Notes under the pieces: model-generated
Told to the model about the DNA's origin: nothing
Seen by the model: only the letters and a program-made list of their open reading frames with translations
Databases searched by the model: none
Program-made: the position numbers and the translations under genes
Shown here: one piece after another, positions 50,386 to 60,348 of the stretch
How the letters are laid out: every line of letters begins with the position of its first letter
How positions within the stretch are numbered: the first letter of the stretch is position 1
Source: Prevotella sp.
Lineage (GTDB): Bacteria; Bacteroidota; Bacteroidia; Bacteroidales; Bacteroidaceae
Direction: 5' to 3'
DNA: 64,000 bases
NCBI GenBank assembly: GCA_015060485.1
Contig: SUYI01000005.1
Coordinates: 1 to 64,000 of the forward strand

Positions 50386-51450
50386 ATGGAACTGGAATTA
50401 GAAAAACTGAATCTTCCGAGTGACAACGAACGCCCCTTCGTCATTGCAGGACCCTGCAGTGCTGAGACTGAGGAGCAAGTGATGGAAACAGCCCGCCAAC
50501 TGGCCATGAAGGGCTGTCACAACTTCCGTGCTGGTGTATGGAAACCCCGTACCAAGCCTGGTGGTTTCGAGGGTAATGGCGAGAAGGCCCTGCCCTGGAT
50601 GAAACAGGTGAAGGAGGAAACGCACATGCTCATTGCTACCGAGGTGGCTACCCCCGAACATGTTGAATTGGCCCTGAAATACGACATGGATATCCTGTGG
50701 GTTGGGGCCCGCACCACTGCGAATCCCTTTGCCATGCAGGCTTTGGCTGATGCCCTGAAGGGTGTCGACAAACCCGTCTTCGTGAAGAATCCTGTCAATC
50801 CCGATCTCGAACTCTGGATTGGTGCTTTGCAGCGTCTGAATCAGGCCGGCGTGAAGCGTCTGGGGGCCATCCATCGCGGTTTTTCTTCCTACGAACAGAA
50901 AATATATCGTAATGCCCCCATGTGGCAGATTCCCATCGAGTTGCACCGCCGCATTCCCGAGTTGCCTATCATCAGCGACCCCAGCCATATTGGCGGTCGT
51001 CGCGAACTGATTGCCCCGCTTTGCCAGCAGGCGATGGACCTGGGCTTCGACGGTCTGATTGTGGAGAGCCACTGCGACCCGGACAAAGCTTGGAGCGATG
51101 CCAAACAACAGGTGACTCCCGATGTGCTCGACTATATCCTGTCGTTGCTTATCATCCGCGACGAGCATGTCTCTACGGAAGGTATTACCCAGTTGCGTAA
51201 GCAAATTGACGAACTTGATAACCAGTTGATGGAACTCCTCTCGAAACGCATGGCTGTATGCCGTGAGATTGGTGAATATAAGAAGGAACACAACATGACC
51301 GTGCTGCAGGCATCTCGCTACAACGAGATTCTTGAGAAGCGCGGTGTGCAGGGCACACTGACGGGTATGGCTGCCGAATTTGTCGCCAAGGTCTTCGAGA
51401 GCATCCATGAGGAGTCTGTCCGCCAACAAATCGAAATTGTCAACAAGTAA
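50386..51450 (+). CDS. aroF: Bifunctional DAHP synthase / chorismate mutase
   Basis: 354-aa fusion. Residues 1-260 are a type Ibeta DAHP synthase: AGPCSAET, KPRTKPGGFEG, GARTTANP, DPSHIGGRREL. Residues about 265-354 are an AroQ chorismate mutase: LRKQIDELDNQLMELLSKRM, then EIGEYKKEH. Such fusions are allosterically controlled by prephenate through the mutase part. It links the first shikimate step to the branch point for Phe and Tyr within the same operon. Confidence 0.94.
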   Translation: MELELEKLNLPSDNERPFVIAGPCSAETEEQVMETARQLAMKGCHNFRAGVWKPRTKPGGFEGNGEKALPWMKQVKEETHMLIATEVATPEHVELALKYDMDILWVGARTTANPFAMQALADALKGVDKPVFVKNPVNPDLELWIGALQRLNQAGVKRLGAIHRGFSSYEQKIYRNAPMWQIPIELHRRIPELPIISDPSHIGGRRELIAPLCQQAMDLGFDGLIVESHCDPDKAWSDAKQQVTPDVLDYILSLLIIRDEHVSTEGITQLRKQIDELDNQLMELLSKRMAVCREIGEYKKEHNMTVLQASRYNEILEKRGVQGTLTGMAAEFVAKVFESIHEESVRQQIEIVNK

Positions 51451-51453
51451 AAG

Positions 51454-51480
51454 AACACGAATTTCACGAATCAAACGAAT
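51454..51480 (+). repeat. Three nonamers ending at the tyrA start
   Basis: AACACGAAT, TTCACGAAT, CAAACGAAT; the last unit touches the ATG at 51481. Confidence 0.75.
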
Positions 51481-52275
51481 ATGAAAATTCTTGTACTAGG
51501 AGCAGGAAAGATGGGCTCGTTCTTCATCGACCTGCTGAGTTTCGACCACGAGGTGGCAGTTTTTGAACGTGACCCCAAGCGCATGCGGTTTACCTATAAT
51601 TGTCAGCGCTTCACCACTTATGAAGAGATTCAGGCCTTCCAGCCCGAACTGCTCATCAATGCTGTCACGTTGAAGTATACTATTCCCGTGTTCAAGGAAG
51701 TTATTCCCTACCTGCCCAAGGAGTGTATTATCAGCGATATCGCCTCGGTAAAAACCGATATGAAGGAATTCTACGAGTCCACCGGTATGCGCTACGTCTC
51801 CACGCACCCCATGTTTGGTCCCACCTTCGCCAATCTGCAACAGCTCTCCGAGGAGAATGCCATCATCATCAGCGAGGGCGACTATATGGGCCGCATCTTC
51901 TTCAAGGATCTCTACCAGAAGCTGGGTCTGAACATCTACGAGTACACTTTCGAGGAACACGATAAGACGGTGGCTTACTCCCTGTCTATCCCCTTCGTGT
52001 CGACCTTCGTCTTTGCTGCCGTCATGAAGCATCAGGATGCTCCGGGAACCACCTTCAAGCGCCATATGCGCATCGCCAAAGGTGTGCTCAACGAGGACGA
52101 CTATCTGTTACAGGAAATCCTCTTCAATCCCTATACCCACGACCAGGTGTCGCAGATCCGTACGGAACTGAAGGAACTATTGGAAATCATCGACAACAAA
52201 GATGCCGAAGGTATGAAGGGCTATCTGACGAAGATTAGAAATAATGTAAAAAGGGATATCGAGATCAAGCAGTAA
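51481..52275 (+). CDS. tyrA: Prephenate dehydrogenase-like protein
   Basis: 264-aa NAD(P)-binding protein: VLGAGKMGSFF dinucleotide loop, then the THPMFGP motif characteristic of TyrA, and a helical dimerisation part. It should oxidise prephenate to 4-hydroxyphenylpyruvate. There is no ACT domain. Last gene of the Phe/Tyr operon; it converges with pepD, and GGCTGG/CCAGCC at 52300-52324 may form a weak bidirectional hairpin. Confidence 0.88.
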   Translation: MKILVLGAGKMGSFFIDLLSFDHEVAVFERDPKRMRFTYNCQRFTTYEEIQAFQPELLINAVTLKYTIPVFKEVIPYLPKECIISDIASVKTDMKEFYESTGMRYVSTHPMFGPTFANLQQLSEENAIIISEGDYMGRIFFKDLYQKLGLNIYEYTFEEHDKTVAYSLSIPFVSTFVFAAVMKHQDAPGTTFKRHMRIAKGVLNEDDYLLQEILFNPYTHDQVSQIRTELKELLEIIDNKDAEGMKGYLTKIRNNVKRDIEIKQ

Positions 52276-52313
52276 TCTTGATGCACTGATGTATGAAGGG
52301 GCTGGTGTATGCT

Positions 52314-53753
52314 TTACGCCAGCCTCTTCAGCATCTCTATCAGTACCTGCCATATGTCGTCAATGGTCTTCAGCTCCACCCGTTCACTGGTGGAGTGGGG
52401 CTCCACGATGCGCGGTCCGATGCTGGCCATCTGAATGCCTGGATAGTGTTGTACGAAGAATCCCGCCTCCAGTACGAAGTGCATAGCCACCATTCGTGGA
52501 CGCCAGCCCAGCACATCTTGGAAGGTGTCACTGGTCAGACGCAGGAAGTCTGACTGTTGGTCCTCCTGCCAGGCGGGAGCCGACATGACTGTTTCGCTGG
52601 TGGCACCGTGTTCCTTAAATGTATTGGCAATATCACGGCTCAGTGTTTCCATATCGCTATCAATGAAACTGCGGGTATGTGTGCTGACTAGGATATGGTC
52701 TTCCTCGGTGCAGATACGTCCCACATTGTTCGACGTCTCCACCGTATCCTGCATCGTCTCGCTCATCTTGACCACGCCCTGTGGAATCTGTTCCAAGATA
52801 CTCAGCAGTGCTTCGACGGCCTCTGGGTTGATGATGGTTTCCTGGCGTTCGCACTTCTCGATGGTGCAATGCATATTGGGGTCGCGGTCTCCATACTCCT
52901 CGCGTAGCCATTGGTTCATCTGTTCCTCCTGTTGCTTGACGAATTCGGAACCCTCGCCGGAAGGAATGGTGATGATGATTTCCGCTGATGAGGCTATTGA
53001 GGCGTTGGCCTCACCGATATGGATGCAGGCCACGTTGAAGTCGTAGTCGTTGTAGATAGCGGCCAAGATGGCCCAGGCGGGAATCACGGCACTGCACCGT
53101 CCCTTGTTGATGTCGACACCTGAATGTCCACCCAGTCCACCCTCGAAGCGGATGCGGTACCAGCGGCGCTTGCCGCCAGGAGCTTCTTGGCGGGTCACTG
53201 GGATGCGGTGCAGTTGTAGACAGGCTCCTGCCGCTCCAGTGGTTATCGTGTCGTAGTCCTCCGAGTCAAGGTTGATGACCTTGCGGCCCCGCAAAAAGTC
53301 CTTCGACAGATTGGCAGCCCCCGACATGCCGTCCTCCTCGTTGGTGGTAGTCATCACCTCCAGGGGACCATGCACGATGTCGTCGCTCTCCAATACAGCC
53401 AGTGCCATCGAGAGTCCGATGCCGTTGTCGGCCCCCAGTGATGTACCGTGGGCCTTCATCCAACCATTCTCCACATAAGGCTCGATGGGGTCGGTGAGGG
53501 GATTCTTCATACCCACACAGACCATATCCATATGGTTCAGCAGCACGATGGGTTCTGCTTCCTCATGGCCTTTGGTAGCTGGCTTGCGGATGACGACGCA
53601 GTTTTGGGCGTCGCGTTCGTATTCCAGATGCAGACGCTCGGCAAACTGACATAGGTAATCGGCCACCCGTTCTTCGTGGTGTGACGGACGTGGTATGCGG
53701 TTCAGCTCATTGAAGATGCTGAAAACACGCTCCGTTGGAATGTTCTGCTTCAT
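52314..53753 (-). CDS. pepD: Aminoacyl-histidine dipeptidase (M20 family)
   Basis: 479-aa cytosolic zinc dipeptidase of the carnosinase-like M20C group. Metal ligands and catalysis: H74-M-D76 (LLNHMDMV), GADNGIGLSMA, TTNEEDGMSGA, DSEDYDTI. It cleaves Xaa-His and other dipeptides. The box TATCTTTGC (53781-53773, reverse strand) lies 20 nt before the ATG. Divergent from the HD hydrolase gene; a heptamer array separates the two promoters. Confidence 0.92.
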   Translation of the reverse strand: MKQNIPTERVFSIFNELNRIPRPSHHEERVADYLCQFAERLHLEYERDAQNCVVIRKPATKGHEEAEPIVLLNHMDMVCVGMKNPLTDPIEPYVENGWMKAHGTSLGADNGIGLSMALAVLESDDIVHGPLEVMTTTNEEDGMSGAANLSKDFLRGRKVINLDSEDYDTITTGAAGACLQLHRIPVTRQEAPGGKRRWYRIRFEGGLGGHSGVDINKGRCSAVIPAWAILAAIYNDYDFNVACIHIGEANASIASSAEIIITIPSGEGSEFVKQQEEQMNQWLREEYGDRDPNMHCTIEKCERQETIINPEAVEALLSILEQIPQGVVKMSETMQDTVETSNNVGRICTEEDHILVSTHTRSFIDSDMETLSRDIANTFKEHGATSETVMSAPAWQEDQQSDFLRLTSDTFQDVLGWRPRMVAMHFVLEAGFFVQHYPGIQMASIGPRIVEPHSTSERVELKTIDDIWQVLIEMLKRLA

Positions 53754-53790
53754 ATTATCATCGATTTTGTTTGCAAAGATACACTTTTTT

Positions 53791-53818
53791 CTTAATTCTT
53801 AATTCTTAACTCTTATTT
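53791..53818. repeat. Heptamer array between divergent promoters
   Basis: CTTAATT, CTTAATT, CTTAACT, CTTATTT lie between the pepD box (53773-53781) and the HD-gene box TATCTTTGC (53825-53833), where both -33 regions would fall. Confidence 0.8.
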
Positions 53819-53851
53819 TTTTTGTATCTTTGCAGCAAATATTTCACTTTT

Positions 53852-54514
53852 ATGACACGACAGGATTATGAAACATGTCTCCAAAAGCACGTGGAGACTA
53901 TAAAAACGATACGTCAACAGGCTCATGATCTTCATCAGAGTGTGAACCAGACCTATGGCGACGGACTTCCTTACGGCTACCATCTCGACATGGTGGTACA
54001 GGGTGTTACCGATTATGGTCATCTGGTCTGTGCTTGTGAGAACGACGTGCTGCCGCTGGTTTTCGGTGGCTACTATCACGACAGCATCGAGGATGCCCGT
54101 TTGACCTATAACGATGTGTTGAGAGTGGCACGGAGTTTACTGACCGAAGAGCAGGCACTGATGGCGACGGAGATTGCTTATGCCCTGACGAACGACAAGG
54201 GCCGCACCCGTGCCGAACGTGCTGGTGAGAAGTATTATAAAGGTATTCGTGAGACGCCCTATGCACCGTTTGTCAAACTGTGTGACCGACTGGCCAATAT
54301 CACTTACAGCTGTGCGGGCAGTGAACCAACTAGCTTACGAATGCGTGAAGTCTACAAGCAGGAGGTACCTCATTTCCTGGCATCCATCAATCCGCATAGT
54401 GACGACCCGCGTTTTCTGGTGCCCCAGCCCGTCGTCATCAAGTTGGCCGAGTGTCTCATCGACGACTTAGAGCGCGAAGAGCAGAACGGCAAGGTATGGT
54501 GGCACGAGTATTGA
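53852..54514 (+). CDS. RSH-like HD-domain hydrolase
   Basis: 220-aa HD-domain protein: H44 (YGYHLDMVVQ), H76-D77 and E80-D81 in GGYYHDSIEDARLTY, and VKLCDRLANI with the late aspartate. This matches the hydrolase half of RelA/SpoT proteins (HDxxED and KLADRLxN patterns), without a synthetase, TGS or ACT domain, like a small alarmone hydrolase (MESH1/SAH). It may degrade (p)ppGpp or a related nucleotide in a manganese-dependent way. Start at 53852 follows the promoter box by 18 nt. Confidence 0.75.
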   Translation: MTRQDYETCLQKHVETIKTIRQQAHDLHQSVNQTYGDGLPYGYHLDMVVQGVTDYGHLVCACENDVLPLVFGGYYHDSIEDARLTYNDVLRVARSLLTEEQALMATEIAYALTNDKGRTRAERAGEKYYKGIRETPYAPFVKLCDRLANITYSCAGSEPTSLRMREVYKQEVPHFLASINPHSDDPRFLVPQPVVIKLAECLIDDLEREEQNGKVWWHEY

Positions 54515-54540
54515 TGTATGAAGTAAGATGTAAGAAGTAA
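54513..54540 (+). repeat. Heptamer array GAWGTAA
   Basis: GATGTAT, GAAGTAA, GATGTAA, GAAGTAA overlap the stop of the HD gene and end 5 nt before the next ATG (54546). Confidence 0.85.
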
Positions 54541-54545
54541 GAGAT

Positions 54546-55349
54546 ATGGCATACGGTAAGTGGATAGGAGGATTCCTCGGTTTTATGAGTGCCGGCCCGT
54601 TGGGGGCGTTGGCAGGTATTGTGTTGGGTGGATTGTTCGACACAATGCTCGATGCTGTGAATACTCCTGAGACACAAGGAACCTTCGACGGACAGAGTGG
54701 CTTTGAATCACAGACTTACACCCGTCAGCAGACTTATCAGGGACAGCGCAACAGTTTCCTGTTCTCCATGCTGGTGCTGGCTTCATACATTATCAAGGCT
54801 GACGGCAAGGTGATGCACTCCGAAATGGAACTCGTCCGTAACGTTTTGCGCCAGAACTTTGGCGATGTGGCACGCAGTCAGGGTGACGACATCTTGCGTA
54901 AGCTGTTCGATGAACAGAAGCGGGTAGGGGCTTCGGCCTTCCGCAATACCGTCATGCAGTGCTGCCAGCAGATTGCTCGCAACATGGACCATTCACAGCG
55001 TCTGCAGCTGTTGAACTTCCTCGTCATGATTTCTCAGGCCGACGGTCGCGTCGACCCCACAGAGGTGACCGCCATGAAAGAGTGTGCCCAGTGGATGCAG
55101 ATGTCTGTCGACGAGGTCGACTCGATGTTAGGACTGGGCAAGGACGATCTGGAATCTGCCTATCGTGTGCTGGGTGTCTCACCCAACGCTTCCGACGACG
55201 AAGTGAAGAAGGCCTACCGCCGTCTGGCTTTGGAGCATCATCCTGACAAGGTGGCAGCACTGGGCGAGGATATCCGCAAGGCAGCAGAGAAGAAATTCCA
55301 GGAAATCAACGCTGCCAAGGATAAGATTTGGAAAGCCCGCGGACTATAA
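54546..55349 (+). CDS. djlA: TerB-DnaJ protein (DjlA-like)
   Basis: 267-aa protein: a glycine-rich hydrophobic N-terminus (about 5-35) that may insert in the membrane, a TerB-like helical domain (about 70-190, [11 protein letters not shown] and ADGRVDPTE metal-type loops), and a C-terminal J domain (200-267) with HPD at 232-234. The same order is found in DjlA, a co-chaperone of DnaK. Here it follows the HD gene after a heptamer array and ends at a perfect terminator. Confidence 0.87.
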   Translation: MAYGKWIGGFLGFMSAGPLGALAGIVLGGLFDTMLDAVNTPETQGTFDGQSGFESQTYTRQQTYQGQRNSFLFSMLVLASYIIKADGKVMHSEMELVRNVLRQNFGDVARSQGDDILRKLFDEQKRVGASAFRNTVMQCCQQIARNMDHSQRLQLLNFLVMISQADGRVDPTEVTAMKECAQWMQMSVDEVDSMLGLGKDDLESAYRVLGVSPNASDDEVKKAYRRLALEHHPDKVAALGEDIRKAAEKKFQEINAAKDKIWKARGL

Positions 55350-55360
55350 AAATAGGTAAA

Positions 55361-55392
55361 AACGAGACCAAAGTTTGCAGGTCTCGTTTTTT
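55361..55392 (+). terminator. Intrinsic terminator after djlA
   Basis: AACGAGACC (55361-55369) pairs perfectly with GGTCTCGTT (55380-55388), followed by Ts. Confidence 0.88.
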
Positions 55393-55488
55393 ATTTGTAT
55401 CATTAAGCTTCGCCCGAAGGTACTTCCGTTCGAAAAAGTCCAAATAAAATTTGGCTTTTTGCTCACTTATTCGTACCTTTGCAACTTC

Positions 55489-55524
55489 AAATTGTAAATA
55501 GTAAATCGTCAAATAGTAAATTAT
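55489..55524 (+). repeat. Heptamer array before ffh
   Basis: AAATTGT, AAATAGT, AAATCGT, spacer C, AAATAGT, AAATTAT; ends 4 nt before the ffh ATG and starts right after the box TACCTTTGC (55474-55482), so it makes up nearly the whole leader. Its AAATAGT unit is the same as in front of groEL. Confidence 0.85.
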
Positions 55525-55528
55525 ATCG

Positions 55529-56881
55529 ATGTTTGAGAACTTAAGTGACAGACTTGAACGCTCGTTCAAGATACTGAAAGGTGAAGGAAAAATCACCGAG
55601 ATCAATGTGGCCGAGACGTTGAAGGACGTCCGTAAGGCTTTGTTGGATGCCGACGTCAACTACAAGGTCGCCAAGACCTTCACGGATACTGTGAAGCAGA
55701 AGGCCATGGGCATGAATGTGCTCACCGCCATCAAGCCCAGCCAGTTGATGGTCAAGATTGTCCACGACGAGCTGGCCGAGCTCATGGGTGGCAAGGCCGT
55801 AGAACTGCAGTTGGAAGGTCGTCCGGCCATCGTGCTGATGTCTGGTTTGCAGGGTTCTGGTAAGACCACGTTCAGTGGTAAGCTGGCTAAGATGCTCAAG
55901 GAGCGTCAGCATAAGTCGCCGCTACTCGTGGCTTGCGACGTCTATCGTCCTGCTGCCATCCAGCAGTTGCATGTGGTAGGTGACAGCGTGGGTGTTCCCG
56001 TCTATTCGGAGCCTGATAACAAGAATGTGGTCGAGATTGCGAATAACGCCATCCGCGAGGCCAAAGCCAAGAATTATAATGTCGTCATCATCGATACCGC
56101 CGGTCGTCTGGCTATTGATGAGGAGATGATGAACGAGATAGCCACCCTGAAGGAAGCCGTTCAGCCCGACGAGACACTGTTTGTCGTCGACTCCATGACC
56201 GGTCAGGATGCCGTGAACACCGCCAAGGAGTTCAACGACCGCCTCGACTTCGACGGTGTGGTACTCACCAAGCTCGATGGTGACACCCGTGGTGGTGCTG
56301 CCCTGTCGATTCGCACCGTCGTCACCAAACCTATCAAGTTTGTGGGTACCGGCGAGAAGATGGAGGCCATCGATGTGTTCCATCCCGAACGTATGGCCGA
56401 CCGTATCCTTGGTATGGGTGATGTCGTCTCACTTGTAGAGCGTGCCCAGCAGCAGTTCGACGAGGAAGAGGCTAAGCGTCTGGAGAAGAAGATCCGTAAG
56501 AATAAGTTCGACTTCGACGACTTCATGGGTCAGATTCAGCAGATCAAGAAGATGGGTAACATCAAGGACCTCGCTTCGATGATTCCCGGTATGGGAAAGG
56601 CGCTGAAGGATGTCGACATCGACGACAACGCCTTCAAGGGTATCGAGGCCATCATCAATTCGATGACTCCCAAAGAACGTGCCAATCCCGATATCATCAA
56701 CCAGAGCCGCAAACTGCGTATCGCCAAGGGTTCTGGTACGAAGATAGAGGAGGTAAACCGTCTGATGAAACAGTTTGATCAGACCCGTAAGGTGATGCGT
56801 ATGGTGACGGGAGCCGGCAACTCCAAGATGGCTCAGATGGCCGCAGCAATGAAAATGCGTGGCGGCATGCCGAAATTCTAA
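55529..56881 (+). CDS. ffh: Signal recognition particle protein Ffh
   Basis: 450-aa SRP GTPase. N domain (1-95), G domain with P-loop GLQGSGKTT (106-114), DTAGR and TKLDGD, then the methionine-rich M domain (about 300-450) that binds SRP RNA and signal peptides. It targets membrane proteins co-translationally to FtsY. Gene order ffh-folD is common in Bacteroidales. Confidence 0.96.
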   Translation: MFENLSDRLERSFKILKGEGKITEINVAETLKDVRKALLDADVNYKVAKTFTDTVKQKAMGMNVLTAIKPSQLMVKIVHDELAELMGGKAVELQLEGRPAIVLMSGLQGSGKTTFSGKLAKMLKERQHKSPLLVACDVYRPAAIQQLHVVGDSVGVPVYSEPDNKNVVEIANNAIREAKAKNYNVVIIDTAGRLAIDEEMMNEIATLKEAVQPDETLFVVDSMTGQDAVNTAKEFNDRLDFDGVVLTKLDGDTRGGAALSIRTVVTKPIKFVGTGEKMEAIDVFHPERMADRILGMGDVVSLVERAQQQFDEEEAKRLEKKIRKNKFDFDDFMGQIQQIKKMGNIKDLASMIPGMGKALKDVDIDDNAFKGIEAIINSMTPKERANPDIINQSRKLRIAKGSGTKIEEVNRLMKQFDQTRKVMRMVTGAGNSKMAQMAAAMKMRGGMPKF

Positions 56882-56889
56882 TCCCAAAT

Positions 56890-56925
56890 TTCCCTAACTA
56901 CCCTAACATCCCTAATCTCCCTAAT
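56890..56925 (+). repeat. Four nonamers NWCCCTAAY before folD
   Basis: TTCCCTAAC, TACCCTAAC, ATCCCTAAT, CTCCCTAAT; the array ends 2 nt before the folD ATG at 56928. Confidence 0.85.
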
Positions 56926-56927
56926 AT

Positions 56928-57806
56928 ATGACATTAATTGACGGAAAAGCAACAGCAGCGGCCATCAAGGCCGAGATTGCCGAAGAGGTAAAAGAGATAG
57001 TAGCCCGTGGTGGCAAACAGCCCCATCTGGCAGCAGTACTCGTGGGTCACGACGGTGGCTCTGAGACGTATGTGAAGAACAAGGTGCTGGCCTGCGAGGC
57101 CTGTGGCTTCAAGTCGACGCTCATCCGCTTCGAGGATGACGTCACTGAAGAAGAGCTGTTGGCCTGTGTCGATAACCTGAATCGCAATGGCGATGTCGAC
57201 GGTTTCATCGTCCAGCTGCCCTTGCCCAAGCATATCGACGAACAGAAGATTATCGAGGCCATTGACTACCGCAAGGATGTCGACGGCTTCCACCCCATTA
57301 ACGTGGGTCGCATGGCCATTGGTCTGCCGTGTTTTATCTCGGCAACGCCGCTGGGTATCATCACCCTGCTGAAGCGCTACAACATCGAGACCTCGGGAAA
57401 GAAGTGCGTCATCCTCGGTCGTTCGAACATCGTCGGCAAGCCTATGGCCCAGCTTATGATGCAGAAGCAGTATGGCGATGCTACCGTCACCGTCTGCCAC
57501 TCACGTTCTAAGACGTTGAAGGACGAGTGCCGTGCTGCCGACATCATCATCGCTGCCATTGGCAGTCCTGAATTTGTCACCGCTGACATGGTAAAGGACG
57601 GTGCTGTCATCGTCGACGTGGGCACCACACGTGTTCCCGATGCCACTCGCAAGAGCGGATTCCGTCTCACTGGCGACGTGAAGTTCGACGAGGTTGCTCC
57701 GAAGTGTTCGTTCATCACCCCCGTTCCCGGTGGAGTAGGGCCGATGACCATCTGTTCGCTGATGAAGAACACCCTCGCCGCCGGCAAAAAAGAGTATTAT
57801 AAGTAA
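56928..57806 (+). CDS. folD: Methylene-THF dehydrogenase / cyclohydrolase
   Basis: 292-aa bifunctional enzyme of one-carbon metabolism. Substrate and catalytic lysine segment [21 protein letters not shown] loop [13 protein letters not shown] and C-terminal [13 protein letters not shown] are all present. It interconverts 5,10-methylene- and 10-formyl-THF. In the ffh-folD-TPR-aspS run. Confidence 0.95.
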   Translation: MTLIDGKATAAAIKAEIAEEVKEIVARGGKQPHLAAVLVGHDGGSETYVKNKVLACEACGFKSTLIRFEDDVTEEELLACVDNLNRNGDVDGFIVQLPLPKHIDEQKIIEAIDYRKDVDGFHPINVGRMAIGLPCFISATPLGIITLLKRYNIETSGKKCVILGRSNIVGKPMAQLMMQKQYGDATVTVCHSRSKTLKDECRAADIIIAAIGSPEFVTADMVKDGAVIVDVGTTRVPDATRKSGFRLTGDVKFDEVAPKCSFITPVPGGVGPMTICSLMKNTLAAGKKEYYK

Positions 57807-57834
57807 TCATAAATTCTAATTTCTAATTAGAAAA

Positions 57835-58014
57835 ATGACGGCTGAGGAGTACTATCAGAAAGGCAATGAATATCGGAAGCAGAGCCAATGGCACGAGGCC
57901 ATCAACTGCTACATCCAAGCCATCGAGCTCGACCCGAACAGTCCGGCTGTTGAGGCCAAGCGAATGCTCGACGACATCATGGCCTTCTACTGCAAGGATA
58001 TGTACAATCCCTGA
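57835..58014 (+). CDS. Single-TPR small protein (59 aa)
   Basis: MTAEEYYQKGNEYRKQSQWH begins one tetratricopeptide-like helical hairpin (WHEAINCYIQAIELDPNS), followed by a short helix and the end FYCKDMYNP. The compact TPR consensus (W, A, Y, A, P positions) is clear. Comparable tiny TPR proteins sit next to folD or aspS in other Bacteroidales as far as I recall. It starts 28 bp after folD and ends 30 bp before aspS, so it is part of the operon. Its partner is unknown. Confidence 0.8.
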   Translation: MTAEEYYQKGNEYRKQSQWHEAINCYIQAIELDPNSPAVEAKRMLDDIMAFYCKDMYNP

Positions 58015-58044
58015 AACATGCGATAATTTAATATATATATAATA

Positions 58045-59805
58045 ATGTATAGAACAAAAACTTGTGGTGAGCTGCGTCTCACCGATGCTGGCAGCGAAGT
58101 GACGCTGGCCGGCTGGGTACAGAAAACCCGTAAGATGGGTGGTATGACGTTTGTCGACCTGCGCGACCGCTATGGCATCACGCAGCTGGTGTTCGACGAG
58201 TCGAAGGATGCAGCCCTTTGCGAACAGGCCAACAAGCTGGGTCGTGAGTGGTGCATCCAGGCAACGGGTATCGTCAGCGAACGTCAGGCTAAGAACCCCA
58301 AGATGGATACGGGCGATATCGAGATTCTGGTGTCTGGGCTGAATGTACTGAGCGAGAGTCAGACACCTCCTTTCACTATCGAGGATAATACCGACGGTGG
58401 CGACGACATCCGCATGAAGTATCGCTACCTTGACCTGCGCCGCTCGTGTGTTCGCAAGAATCTCGAGTTGCGCCACCGCATGACCATTCTCATCCGAAAC
58501 TTCCTCGACAACCTGAACTTCATCGAGGTCGAGACGCCTATCCTGATTGGTTCTACCCCTGAGGGTGCCCGTGACTTCGTGGTACCCAGCCGTATGAATC
58601 CTGGTCAGTTCTATGCACTGCCGCAGTCTCCCCAGACCTTGAAGCAGCTGTTGATGGTCAGCGGTTTCGACCGTTACTTCCAGATTGCCAAGTGTTTCCG
58701 CGACGAGGACCTTCGTGCCGATCGTCAGCCTGAGTTCACGCAGATTGACTGTGAGATGTCGTTTGCCGATCAGGAGGATGTACTGAATATATTCGAAGAC
58801 CTGGCCCGTCACCTCTTCAAGGAGGTTCGTGGTGTCGAGTTGCCCAAACTGGAACGTATGACGTGGCACGAGGCCATGCGTCGTTTCGGTTCCGATAAGC
58901 CCGACTTGCGATTCGGTATGGAGTTCGTCGAACTGATGGACGTGCTGAAGGGCACTGGCGAATTCCCCGTTTTCAACGAGGCTGAATACATTGGTGGTAT
59001 CGTGGTTCCCGGTTGTGCTGAGTATACCCGCAAACAGCTCGACCAGCTGACCGACTTCGTGAAGCGTCCGCAGGTGGGTGCCAAGGGTCTGGTTTATGTC
59101 AAGTTCAATGCCGATGGTACGGTGAAGTCGTCTATCGATAAGTTCTACCAGCCTGAGGTTTGGCAGCAGCTGAAGGAGAAGACGGGTGCCAAGGATGGCG
59201 ACCTCGTACTGATCCTCTCTGGCGACAAGGCCAACAAGACACGTACCCAGCTTTGCACGCTGCGTCTGGAGATGGGCGACCGTCTCGGCCTGCGCGACAA
59301 GAATGTCTTCAAATGTCTGTGGATAGTCGACTTCCCACTCTTTGAGTGGAGTGACGAAGAACAGCGCCTCATGGCTACTCACCATCCGTTCACCCTGCCC
59401 AATCCTGATGATATTCCTCTGTTGGACGAACGGCCAGAAGCCGTTCGCGCAGTGGCCTATGACTTCGTCTGCAACGGCATCGAGGTCGGTGGCGGTTCGT
59501 TGCGTATCCACGACGGCAAACTGCAGGAGAAGATGTTCCAGATTCTGGGCTTCACCCCCGAACGTGCGATGGCTCAGTTCGGCTTCCTCATCAATGCCTT
59601 CAAGTATGGTGCACCTCCTCATGCTGGTCTCGCCTTCGGTCTCGACCGCTTCGTCAGCATCATGGCTGGTCTCGACAGCATTCGCGACTGCATCGCCTTC
59701 CCGAAGAACAATTCCGGTCGCGATGTCATGTTAGATGCTCCAGGCGAGTTAGACCCTAAACAGCTGGAAGAGTTGCAGTTAGCCCTTGACTTACGTCAAG
59801 AATAA
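58045..59805 (+). CDS. aspS: Aspartyl-tRNA synthetase
   Basis: 586-aa class IIb enzyme: N-terminal OB-fold anticodon domain (1-105), catalytic core with motif 2 [18 protein letters not shown] and motif 3 AFGLDR, and the bacterial GAD insertion (about 290-410). Full length for the bacterial type. Last gene in the ffh-folD operon run. Confidence 0.96.
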   Translation: MYRTKTCGELRLTDAGSEVTLAGWVQKTRKMGGMTFVDLRDRYGITQLVFDESKDAALCEQANKLGREWCIQATGIVSERQAKNPKMDTGDIEILVSGLNVLSESQTPPFTIEDNTDGGDDIRMKYRYLDLRRSCVRKNLELRHRMTILIRNFLDNLNFIEVETPILIGSTPEGARDFVVPSRMNPGQFYALPQSPQTLKQLLMVSGFDRYFQIAKCFRDEDLRADRQPEFTQIDCEMSFADQEDVLNIFEDLARHLFKEVRGVELPKLERMTWHEAMRRFGSDKPDLRFGMEFVELMDVLKGTGEFPVFNEAEYIGGIVVPGCAEYTRKQLDQLTDFVKRPQVGAKGLVYVKFNADGTVKSSIDKFYQPEVWQQLKEKTGAKDGDLVLILSGDKANKTRTQLCTLRLEMGDRLGLRDKNVFKCLWIVDFPLFEWSDEEQRLMATHHPFTLPNPDDIPLLDERPEAVRAVAYDFVCNGIEVGGGSLRIHDGKLQEKMFQILGFTPERAMAQFGFLINAFKYGAPPHAGLAFGLDRFVSIMAGLDSIRDCIAFPKNNSGRDVMLDAPGELDPKQLEELQLALDLRQE

Positions 59806-59930
59806 GTGTAGTTTTGACAAAAAGAGACTGTAAAAGAAAACAAGATATCTAAAAAGTTCTTAATTTTGCACGCAAATTAAAGAAGAAGATAGAAATATCA
59901 TTCAATAGTGTATTAATTTTTTAAAGAACT

Positions 59931-60248
59931 ATGGCAGAAAAGAAAACTACAACAAAGAAGGCCGCTGCTCCCGCAAAGGCAGCTGAGCCCAAGAAGGCAA
60001 CTGTAAAGAAGGCCGCTGCTCCTAAGAAGGCTGCAGAGAAGAAGGCTGGTGTTGCTGTAAACGCTGAGAACGCTGGTTTCAAGGCTGGTGATGTTTATCA
60101 GGCTTTGGCAGCTGCTTCAAAGGCACTGACCGTTAAGGAGATTGCTAAGGCAGCTAAGATCAGCGAGGAGGAGACTCTGCTCGGTTTGGGTTGGCTCTTC
60201 AAGGAGGGTAAGCTCGCCGCTGCTGACGAGAAGATTACACTTGCTTAA
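59931..60248 (+). CDS. H1-like tail plus winged-helix DNA-binding protein
   Basis: 105-aa basic protein. Residues 1-45 are a Lys/Ala/Pro-rich repeat (AAPKKAAEKK type) like eukaryotic H1 or bacterial Hc1 tails. Residues 48-105 (KAGDVYQALAAASKALTVKE, then EEETLLGLGWLFKEGKL) form a small winged helix of the DUF2582-like type. It probably binds DNA nonspecifically as a nucleoid protein. Box TAATTTTGC at 59861-59869 and a terminator at 60274-60307 make it monocistronic; codon use suggests strong expression. Confidence 0.75.
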   Translation: MAEKKTTTKKAAAPAKAAEPKKATVKKAAAPKKAAEKKAGVAVNAENAGFKAGDVYQALAAASKALTVKEIAKAAKISEEETLLGLGWLFKEGKLAAADEKITLA

Positions 60249-60273
60249 TCAAATCAGAAGAAAGCATAAAAGG

Positions 60274-60307
60274 GCTGGTAAGCTTCAAGGCGTACCAGCC
60301 TTTTTTC
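60274..60307 (+). terminator. Intrinsic terminator
   Basis: GGCTGGTA (60274-60281) pairs with TACCAGCC (60294-60301), then six Ts. Confidence 0.88.
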
Positions 60308-60313
60308 GACTTT

Positions 60314-60348
60314 AAACGTCAAATGTCAAACTTTAAACTTCAAACGTT
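60314..60348 (+). repeat. 35-bp heptamer array abutting a TTG start
   Basis: AAACGTC, AAATGTC, AAACTTT, AAACTTC, AAACGTT. The array ends exactly where the only possible start (TTG, 60349) of the next ORF begins. Confidence 0.85.

Noticed and set aside
56890..56925. Telomere-like CCCTAA repeat
   Set aside because: The match to a telomere motif is coincidental in a 9-bp array; the position before folD fits the array family instead.
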